Position numbers and translations under genes: made by a program | NCBI GenBank assembly: GCA_018056145.1 | Contig: JAGPGE010000054.1 | Coordinates: 5,280-14,187 of the forward strand | Reading direction: 5' to 3' | Origin: Armatimonadota bacterium | Lineage (GTDB): Bacteria; Armatimonadota; Zipacnadia; Zipacnadales; JABUFB01 | DNA: 8,908 nucleotides | In this document: one piece after another, positions 1 through 4,855 of the stretch | Numbering within the stretch: the stretch's first letter is position 1 | Layout of the letters: every line of letters begins with the position of its first letter | Notes under the pieces: model-generated | The model's database searches: none | Told to the model about the DNA's origin: nothing | The model's input: the letters and a program-made list of their open reading frames with translations, nothing else

Positions 1-27
1 GGCGGACCCGGCGGACCCGGCGGACCC
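1..27 (+). repeat. 9-bp tandem repeat coding for Gly-Gly-Pro
   Basis: Three perfect copies of GGCGGACCC lie at the left edge. They encode Gly-Gly-Pro and continue as degenerate Pro-Gly-Gly units to about base 75. The array starts outside the window, so its full copy number is unknown. It is in frame with the protein, so gain or loss of units would only change the linker length. Confidence 0.85.
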
Positions 28-360
28 CAGTTCATGCCCGGGGCACCCATGCCCGGCGGCCCGATGGGTGGCCCACAGGACCCGCGCATGCTATACATGC
101 AGACCATGATGCAGCGCGGGACGCCACCTGCAATCGCTGTTGCGGAAGGCTTCGTCTTCGTGGTCTACGGTGGCACGCTGTACCAGTTCACGGTGGACGG
201 GCTGCAGGAGATCGCCAAGGTCAACCTAATTGGTGACCGTCCCAAACTCGACCCGGAGAGGTTGAAGGCGATGCAGGAGCGCATTCGAAAGGGACGGAAT
301 GCCGACAAGCCCGCGGGAGATCCGGCAATCCTCGACAAGGTCGAGAACGCCGGGCAGTAA
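1..360 (+). CDS. C-terminal part of a Gly/Pro/Met-rich hypothetical protein (5' end outside window)
   Basis: The frame is open from base 1 to the TAA at 358-360, so this is the last 119 residues of a longer protein. An internal ATG at 34 is possible, but the low-complexity Gly-Pro-Met segment already runs before it. Residues 1-35 are GGP/MPGGP-type repeats, probably a flexible linker or tail. They are followed by a compact segment containing FVFVVYGGTLYQFTVDGL, a pattern I associate with short hypothetical proteins in which a strand pair of the type V-x-G-x-T-L-Y-x-F is followed by a charged helix. The end is hydrophilic and Lys/Arg-rich. No catalytic motif is visible and I assign no function. 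The gene converges on the sigma factor gene, with the inverted repeat at 379-408 between them. The reading frame is well supported; the family assignment is weak. Confidence 0.7.
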   Translation, partial: GGPGGPGGPQFMPGAPMPGGPMGGPQDPRMLYMQTMMQRGTPPAIAVAEGFVFVVYGGTLYQFTVDGLQEIAKVNLIGDRPKLDPERLKAMQERIRKGRNADKPAGDPAILDKVENAGQ

Positions 361-378
361 AACGCATCAGCCGCAAGC

Positions 379-408
379 GAAACGGCGGCCATCGCTGGCC
401 GCCGTTTC
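379..408. terminator. Perfect 13-bp inverted repeat between convergent genes, likely bidirectional terminator
   Basis: GAAACGGCGGCCA (379-391) and TGGCCGCCGTTTC (396-408) are perfect complements around the 4-nt loop TCGC. The stem lies 18 bp after the stop of the left-edge gene and 25 bp past the stop of the sigma factor gene on the other strand. That is where a shared terminator is expected. Neither side has a real T-run, so it may act with Rho or mainly protect transcript ends. Confidence 0.7.
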
Positions 409-433
409 CATTTCCACCGTGTTCTATTGTAGT

Positions 434-1120
434 CTATCCCAGAATCTCTAGCCGCTCCGAGTGTTCAGGGGCTACCTGCGGGAGCTTGCGGCGAATCCGG
501 GACAGTGCATTGTCGATGGACTTGATCTTGCAGCCTAGTTCCACAGCCATTTCCTTGTACGATTTCCCTGTTCGGTACTCCGTGAGGACCTCCCACTCGA
601 AGGGAGACAGCTCATCGCGCAGCGTCTGCTGCAGGAGCCTCTCGCCCTCGAGACCCAGCACTACATTCTCCGGGCTGCCCTCAGGCTTCGTCGTGAGCAT
701 CTCAGACAAGGCCCTGTCGTCGTCCTCATCCCCGGGAGATGCCTCGAGTGAGATCGAAGAATTCAGCGGGGCCTGCTTCTGCCGTGTCGCGGCCTTGATG
801 GCCGAGATCATCTGGCGCTGTATGCAGACCTTCGCGAAGCATGCGAATGAGGTGTGCCGGTCCGCCTTGAAGTCAGTGATCGCTTCCCAAAGCCCGATGA
901 GACCGATCTGGAGCAGATCGTCCCTCTCGGCACCCACCAGGAAATAGGACTTCACCTTGGCCCGCACGAGATTCCTGTACTTGAAAAGAAGGTACTCGCA
1001 CGCTTCCTTGTCGCCGTCCAACTGTGCACGTCTGACCAGTTCTTCGTCCGAAAGCGGGGTGAGGTCGCAATAGCGATTTCGCAGGGCGGCCGCGCGAAAG
1101 AACTCTACGGCATTTACCAT
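434..1120 (-). CDS. sigH: SigH/Spo0H-type RNA polymerase sigma factor
   Basis: A sigma-70 family factor of 228 residues, close to the usual length of Bacillus SigH. It would direct RNA polymerase core to alternative promoters. Region 2 runs from about residue 42 to 112. It carries the core-binding stretch DDLLQIGLIGLWEAITDF (67-84) and the -10 recognition part ending in CIQRQMISAIKAATRQKQ (99-116). From memory this closely follows Bacillus SigH, including the diagnostic ATRQK followed by PLNS. Region 4 (about 170-213) holds a helix-turn-helix, SYKEMAVELG then KSIDNALSRIRRKL. The linker (127-150) is acidic. I chose ATG 1120 because GAGGT (1126-1130) lies 5 nt upstream. The alternative start at 1177 would overlap the gene ahead and adds unconserved residues. 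The DUF4342 gene ends 28 bp upstream on the same strand, suggesting one operon. A SigH homologue does not prove sporulation; relatives exist in non-sporulating phyla. Confidence 0.93.
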   Translation of the reverse strand: MVNAVEFFRAAALRNRYCDLTPLSDEELVRRAQLDGDKEACEYLLFKYRNLVRAKVKSYFLVGAERDDLLQIGLIGLWEAITDFKADRHTSFACFAKVCIQRQMISAIKAATRQKQAPLNSSISLEASPGDEDDDRALSEMLTTKPEGSPENVVLGLEGERLLQQTLRDELSPFEWEVLTEYRTGKSYKEMAVELGCKIKSIDNALSRIRRKLPQVAPEHSERLEILG

Positions 1121-1125
1121 GTTGC

Positions 1126-1130
1126 ACCTC
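1126..1130 (-). promoter_or_regulatory. Ribosome binding site of the sigma factor gene
   Basis: Read on the minus strand this is GAGGT, 5 nt before the ATG at 1120. It fixes the sigma factor start at 1120 and not at the in-frame ATG at 1177, which has no comparable site. Confidence 0.75.
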
Positions 1131-1148
1131 AAGCTTGGCCTGTTTCGG

Positions 1149-1535
1149 TCATGTCTCGGGTTCAGCAGTGTCTGCACGCCTACCCATGATGATCTCGAGC
1201 CTCAGGTACGCGAGCAGTGCACTTATGATCACCAGCAATGCTGCTCCCGCGCCCGCAAGAGCAACCGGAAACGCCTTGACCGTTTCGTCACCGAGCTTCA
1301 CATCAACGCGCTCGATTACCCCATCATCCAGAAGTGCCTTCTTCACCTCCTCCATCATACGGCCGATTACATCCTGCAGTTCCCGCGTTCCGTCACGTTC
1401 TCGCTGGGATTGGTCGATCGCCGCAAGCGCCCCGATAACGTCCCCTCCCGCGGCCTCCAACGCATCCCTGGCCTCTGCGTAGCCGACGCCCATCCGCTCG
1501 CGTATCAGGTCAATCTGCTCGAGAGCGCCGTCCAC
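1149..1535 (-). CDS. UBA-like / DUF4342 single-pass membrane protein
   Basis: A 128-residue protein if started at GTG 1535. Residues 5-40 (ALEQIDLIRERMGVGYAEAR and the following EAAGGDVIGAL) form a UBA-like three-helix module of the kind found in EF-Ts and in DUF4342 proteins. Residues 52-88 are the charged DUF4342 stretch, including IERVDVKLGDETV. Residues 89-111 are a hydrophobic membrane segment, and the tail is short and charged. The family has no established function. Start choice: GGAGG (1541-1545) lies 5 nt before GTG 1535. The in-frame ATG 1547 and TTG 1556 have no ribosome binding site and abut the T-run of the terminator. It is followed after 28 bp by the sigma factor gene, which suggests co-transcription and perhaps a role in holding or sensing for that factor (inference only). 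Confidence 0.82.
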   Translation of the reverse strand: MDGALEQIDLIRERMGVGYAEARDALEAAGGDVIGALAAIDQSQRERDGTRELQDVIGRMMEEVKKALLDDGVIERVDVKLGDETVKAFPVALAGAGAALLVIISALLAYLRLEIIMGRRADTAEPET

Positions 1536-1540
1536 AGATG

Positions 1541-1545
1541 CCTCC
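1541..1545 (-). promoter_or_regulatory. Ribosome binding site that decides the DUF4342 start (GTG 1535)
   Basis: GGAGG on the minus strand with a 5-nt spacer to GTG at 1535. The same bases are codons 2-3 if ATG 1547 is used. It lies only 9 nt past the end of the terminator T-run, the spacing typical of a leader-controlled gene. Confidence 0.65.
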
Positions 1546-1554
1546 ATGGTTAGC

Positions 1555-1588
1555 AAAAAACGCGAGAGTCAGTTACTGACCCTCGCGT
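1555..1588 (-). terminator. Rho-independent terminator directly ahead of the DUF4342 gene
   Basis: On the minus strand, ACGCGAGGGTCAGT (1588-1575) pairs with ACTGACTCTCGCGT (1573-1560). This makes a 14-bp stem with one G-U pair, closed by a single-base centre that would open to a small loop. It is followed by a run of six T (1560-1555). On the plus strand the same stem has an A-C mismatch and no downstream T-run, so the signal works on minus-strand transcripts. It sits between the only recognisable promoter (1880-1908) and the DUF4342-sigH genes, so it would either end a separate RNA or act as an attenuator. Confidence 0.85.
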
Positions 1589-1873
1589 CTCAATCAACTC
1601 TCCAGGGCTGCTTCGCCCACCTGCACAGGCCCGGCCACGAATCCTTCGCCGAATCCGTCACTCGGACGCGACCCAGTCGATGCCTTATCGCTCTGGCCAG
1701 CAAGGCGGCGCCGACGCAAAGGGACGCGCACAGCGCGCACAGTAGCGGTATCAATTGGTGGCACCTCGTTTAGTCGGGCGACACGCCGAGGAAAAGCGAC
1801 CAAGGTCGTTCTTCCGACACGAAACGCCTGGCTAGTGGCGCTTCGTCAAAGAAGGGACTCCTCCCAACCAGCA
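1555..1873 (-). ncRNA. Candidate structured leader or stand-alone RNA, about 320 nt, family unknown
   Basis: The segment runs from the predicted start point of the promoter at 1880-1908 to the terminator. On the minus strand it holds a series of local hairpins: 1854-1865 (GGGA/TCCC), 1819-1846 (10 bp with one G-U, 8-nt loop), 1790-1815 (6 bp, A-C mismatch, 4 bp, CUUG tetraloop), 1724-1738 (6 bp, UGU loop), 1682-1706 (5+3 bp with a 3-nt bulge) and 1669-1679 (4 bp). A UCGCGUC segment (1671-1665) can pair with GACGCGA (1589-1583), which includes the 5' foot of the terminator, as an antiterminator would. The best small reading frame (TTG 1803 to TGA 1594) has about 58% G/C at third positions, which looks low for these GC-rich genes. 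I found no hallmark motifs of RNase P RNA, tmRNA, SRP RNA, T-box or TPP/cobalamin riboswitches. Whether it is an attenuated 5' leader or a free RNA is open. Confidence 0.55.
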
Positions 1874-1879
1874 CAAGCG

Positions 1880-1908
1880 AGTATACATACCTGCCCCCCC
1901 AAAGTCAA
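1880..1908 (-). promoter_or_regulatory. Near-consensus sigma-70 promoter
   Basis: On the minus strand, TTGACT (1908-1903) and TATACT (1885-1880) are separated by exactly 17 bp. Each hexamer differs from consensus by one base. The spacer contains a run of seven G. Transcription would start near 1872-1874, heading towards the DUF4342-sigH genes. The promoter begins 9 bp after the stop of the beta-helix gene, so it is a fresh start and not an internal operon site. Confidence 0.8.
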
Positions 1909-1917
1909 GGATTCACT

Positions 1918-4644
1918 CTATTCCACCGTCACCGCATCCACGTAGAACTTGCCCGGTTCGTTGCCGGTGCCGGCGAAGCCCACCCAGTTGCAGCGTTCGA
2001 AACCAAGGTCCTGGAAGGGCAGTTCCGTGAAGGTCCGCAGTCCCCCATCCCACGGGCCGATGCGCGCTGTGTAGGTCTTCGGCTTGCCCGGGCCATCTTC
2101 GAACTCGACCTCTACTCGCAGCCAGTTGCCGAGGGGGAACTGCCCGAGAGGAATCCAGTCCGGCCCGTCCGGTCCGCTCCCCGCTTTCACGGAACCGTCG
2201 GCGAAGAACCGGATGTACGGGCCTGTCTCGTAGCCGACGCCTGCTCCCATGTCCCAGTCACGGAACTCCAGGTCGAGCATTGCGGGCAGCCCCGCGTCCA
2301 GCTTCACCGCGCATGAGAAGCGAACCACGCCGGGGTCCCGCGACCGCGACGCATACCAGTGGGGCTTCCAGGCGTCTTTCACGGGGGCGTCGGTGAACAC
2401 CGCGCACTGCATGCCGGAAGCCGGCTCTGCGTCAGTCACCATCACGCAGGTTTCTCCGTCGGGGGCGACCCCACCGTCCGGCACTTCGTTCACATCGTAG
2501 TCCTCGAAGTCCTCCGCGAAGACCCCGCTGGTCTCTTCAGGCGCCGCAACTTCCACGCTCCGGTGGGTGACAGTCAGAGGCAACCTGCGCCACTCCTCGG
2601 GCCCGCGCAGGCCAACTCCGCTCATATCGATGGGCTGGAACCCGAGGGTGAGAGCGGGCGAATCCGGGCGCAGCGCAAAGTTCCTGCCTGCCGCGTCCAC
2701 GAACCCCGGATCGGCGATGATGGAGTGCTCGTCCCTTCCGGTGGCCTGCCATTCTGCGAAGGTCTTCCCGTCGAAGTCCGGGCTGTCGGTGGCCTCGCTC
2801 CAGTAGCAGTTGTGGTCCGCGGTGAACTTGCTCTCGGCAGACCAGTTGCTGCCCCAGAGCATGCGCGGGTTGGCATTGTAGACGATGTTACGCTGGATAT
2901 CGGCATGCACGCCGTGGTCCGTGTCGTGATCCGCGTTGCGCATCATTTGGCCTTCGGCGGAATAGGCGAACACGTTGTTGCGGATGATGTCTCCGTAAGG
3001 GTGGCTGTGGTTGTGGATGTGCAGGCCGCCATCCCGGGTATCGTAGACCACGTTCTTCTCCACAACGATCTCCGAACTCCCGGCGTCCAGGTAGATGCCC
3101 CAGCCGCCGTAGCCCTGTTTACCCCGTTCAAACCGGGTGATGTCGTGGATCAGGTTGTGATGCAGCACCGTGCCCGTGGAGATGCCCAGGGTGTAGATGC
3201 CGCCAATGTCATTGAGCACACCGTTGCCGATATGGTGGATATGGTTGTAGCCAACCTCGTTGTGGTGAGTGTATGCGGGGGCCCTACCTGTCCAGCTCCA
3301 GCCAAGATGCACGCCCATCCAGCTCAGGTCGCAGATCTCGTTGTGGGTGATGGCGTTGTAGCTCGCGCTGCCGCCGAGGAACACCCCGCAGCCTGCCCGG
3401 AAGATGTGGCCGCCGTCGTGAATGAAGTTGCTGTCCACCGTGTTGCGGGCTGTGAGCATGGCGTCATCGGGCCGCGCCGGCACGCCCTGAGACAAGTACA
3501 CGCCGCCGCCGCCCATATCGTGGATGTGGCAGCGCTGGATGACATTGCCCATGCAGGCCTCGCGCAGGGCGATTGCATGTTCGCCGAGGCGCGTGAATTC
3601 GCAGTCCTCGATGGTGCAGTCGCGCATGCCCCTTCCGAAAAACGCCCCCCGCTGGGTATCGGCGCCCTGAACGCTGTGGGCATAGTCGGCGGACAAGTCG
3701 GCGTCGGTGTGCTGGAATGAGATTCCGCGAAAGGTAAGGTGCTCCACGAACAGCCCCAGATCGGGTTCGCCGGAGAAGGCTGCCAGGGTCTGCACAAGGC
3801 GCGGCGCGATCACCTCGGCCTGCGTCATATCTTCGCCCTCGGCGGGGTAGTAGTAGAGCCTGCCCGCTTCCTGGTCGCAGAACCATTCGCCCGGCGCGTC
3901 CAGATACTCGAAGGCATCCTCCACGTAGTAGCGCACGCTCGGCCCAAGGAAGAAGATCCCCGCAGGCCGGGCGAACGTGAGGCGCTTGCGGTTCCAGTCA
4001 GCGCTTCCCACCCGGTTGTACGAGTTCACCCAATTGTGGAAGAGGCAGACGCGCCGGCGATCCATCTCCTCCCACGGTGCGAGATCATCTGCGGCGAACG
4101 TGAGACCCAGGCACTCGGGGAATTCGGCCGTGGTCAGTGTCAGACGCCTGCTGTAGAAGTACTCACCCACATTGGGGGTGCGGGCCAGCGTGCGCCGGAC
4201 GCCATTCACGAACAACTGGGTCAGGGGCTCTGCGCGGTCTCGAATCCAGGGCAGATCGGCTACCCACAGTCTGTCATCGTGCCGCGTCCAGCCTGTGACC
4301 GGGCTCCCGGCGCTGACAATCGGCTGCTCACCCGGAAAGGCTTGCCAGGTGATCGGGCAGGTCTCGCTGCCGGAATCCTCGGGAGTGAATGCGAGGGGCT
4401 GGTCCAGGAACCAGGTGCCCTCGCGCAGGAAGACGGTGACCGGCCCCCCCAGCAATCCGCCAGCTTTGAGCGCCCGAACGGCCTCCTGCGCCCGCTGGAT
4501 CGTGGCGAATGGCGCGGCCTGGGTGCCGGGACTGGCATCATCGCCCGTTGGTGAAACGAAGAACTCGGCGGAATGGGCTGGACGCAGCGACACCAGGATC
4601 AGAGTTGCCGCGACGAGCACAATGGCAGGCAGTGGCGGGTTCAT
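1918..4644 (-). CDS. Secreted right-handed beta-helix glycoside hydrolase, GH141-like, with C-terminal beta-sandwich domain
   Basis: A 908-residue protein. Residues 1-26 are a Sec signal peptide (hydrophobic 8-20, likely cut after AHS before AEF). Residues 27-300 hold the N-terminal module: FFVSPTGDDASPGTQAAPFA, then REGTWFL, TPEDSGSE and LFVNGVRRTLARTPN. This order is what I know from GH141 (alpha-L-fucosidase/xylanase-type) proteins. Residues about 300-610 form parallel beta-helix coils, with many N-x-I/V-x-x-N and G-I-Y-L repeats. Acidic residues D479 (NDIGGIYTLG) and D520 (GIYLDAGSS) are my candidates for the catalytic pair. SPALTLGFQPIDMSGVGLRG (662-681) closes the module. Residues about 707-908 look like an extra concanavalin-like sandwich (EDFEDY start, YVDAVTVE end). 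Start: ATG 4644 has GGAGGT 4 nt upstream and a clean signal peptide, while an upstream extension to 5034 would run across the divergent gene. The exact substrate is unknown. Confidence 0.85.
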   Translation of the reverse strand: MNPPLPAIVLVAATLILVSLRPAHSAEFFVSPTGDDASPGTQAAPFATIQRAQEAVRALKAGGLLGGPVTVFLREGTWFLDQPLAFTPEDSGSETCPITWQAFPGEQPIVSAGSPVTGWTRHDDRLWVADLPWIRDRAEPLTQLFVNGVRRTLARTPNVGEYFYSRRLTLTTAEFPECLGLTFAADDLAPWEEMDRRRVCLFHNWVNSYNRVGSADWNRKRLTFARPAGIFFLGPSVRYYVEDAFEYLDAPGEWFCDQEAGRLYYYPAEGEDMTQAEVIAPRLVQTLAAFSGEPDLGLFVEHLTFRGISFQHTDADLSADYAHSVQGADTQRGAFFGRGMRDCTIEDCEFTRLGEHAIALREACMGNVIQRCHIHDMGGGGVYLSQGVPARPDDAMLTARNTVDSNFIHDGGHIFRAGCGVFLGGSASYNAITHNEICDLSWMGVHLGWSWTGRAPAYTHHNEVGYNHIHHIGNGVLNDIGGIYTLGISTGTVLHHNLIHDITRFERGKQGYGGWGIYLDAGSSEIVVEKNVVYDTRDGGLHIHNHSHPYGDIIRNNVFAYSAEGQMMRNADHDTDHGVHADIQRNIVYNANPRMLWGSNWSAESKFTADHNCYWSEATDSPDFDGKTFAEWQATGRDEHSIIADPGFVDAAGRNFALRPDSPALTLGFQPIDMSGVGLRGPEEWRRLPLTVTHRSVEVAAPEETSGVFAEDFEDYDVNEVPDGGVAPDGETCVMVTDAEPASGMQCAVFTDAPVKDAWKPHWYASRSRDPGVVRFSCAVKLDAGLPAMLDLEFRDWDMGAGVGYETGPYIRFFADGSVKAGSGPDGPDWIPLGQFPLGNWLRVEVEFEDGPGKPKTYTARIGPWDGGLRTFTELPFQDLGFERCNWVGFAGTGNEPGKFYVDAVTVE

Positions 4645-4648
4645 GCGG

Positions 4649-4654
4649 ACCTCC
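4649..4654 (-). promoter_or_regulatory. Ribosome binding site fixing the beta-helix gene start
   Basis: GGAGGT on the minus strand, 4 nt ahead of ATG 4644. Together with the signal peptide that begins at this ATG, it rules out the 130-residue upstream extension of the open frame. Confidence 0.75.
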
Positions 4655-4664
4655 AACGGTCGAG

Positions 4665-4674
4665 GCGACGTCGC
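4665..4674. promoter_or_regulatory. 10-bp palindrome in the divergent intergenic region, possible operator
   Basis: GCGACGTCGC is a perfect palindrome 21 bp upstream of the beta-helix start, with a central CG as in many LacI-family operators. In GC-rich DNA a 10-bp palindrome can arise by chance. No regulator gene is in the window. Confidence 0.2.
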
Positions 4675-4751
4675 TTTCACGGGGGAGGGGTTCGGCGGCC
4701 AGAGCCCGCGTTCCTCCCGCCTTCGAGTCGCGCCCTGGAAGGGCAGGTCAC

Positions 4752-4774
4752 GGACATTCCGGAGCGAAATGTCC
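4752..4774. promoter_or_regulatory. Inverted repeat GGACATT-N9-AATGTCC around an SD-ATG pair
   Basis: Two perfect 7-bp arms flank a 9-nt loop. In RNA of the plus strand, the loop would hold the GGAG (4761-4764) and the right arm would include ATG 4769. It could be an operator for a dimeric regulator of the divergent genes or an RNA hairpin affecting translation from ATG 4769. Confidence 0.4.
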
Positions 4775-4855
4775 ATTGCCCGGCCAATACGCACATAGAG
4801 CCGGGAAAAGGTTGTCCGGAAAACGCCCGGTCTCGCGATATCCATTATTGGAGCG
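4769..4855 (+). other. In-frame upstream segment of the propeller gene: probable signal peptide interrupted by TAG
   Basis: ATG 4769 has GGAG 4 nt upstream and is in frame with the gene at 4856. It reads MSIARPIRT, then TAG at 4796-4798, then SREKVVRKTPGLAISIIGA running directly into MVMLMPTPASAQ. Together the last two parts have a basic n-region, a hydrophobic core and an AXA-type cleavage site (ASA before Q), that is, a complete Sec signal peptide. Between the TAG and ATG 4856 there is no ATG, GTG or TTG in this frame. Either TAG is a recent mutation or sequence error, or a rare start codon (ATA 4838, ATT 4844 or ATT 4847) is used. TAG ends other genes here, so reassignment is unlikely. Confidence 0.6.

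Noticed and set aside
1121..1177. Sigma factor start at ATG 1177
   Set aside because: It would overlap the end of the DUF4342 gene and lacks a good ribosome binding site, while GAGGT sits 5 nt before ATG 1120.
1594..1803. 69-codon minus-strand frame (TTG start) inside the candidate RNA
   Set aside because: Third-position G/C is about 58%, which looks low for these GC-rich genes, the product is Arg-rich without a domain, and the TTG lies in the loop of a hairpin. It stays a minor alternative if protein-level conservation were found.
1555..1873. SRP RNA, RNase P RNA, tmRNA or T-box identity for the leader
   Set aside because: A fragment GCAGGU...GAAGCAGCC (minus strand, near 1610-1630) recalls the SRP apical domain but lacks the GGAA tetraloop stem. 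RNase P, tmRNA and T-box signature strings are absent.
2359..3720. 453-codon open frame on the plus strand opposite the beta-helix gene
   Set aside because: It is a shadow of GC-rich coding sequence: its protein is a Val/Ala/His-rich low-information string with no domain, and the minus-strand protein has clear family motifs.
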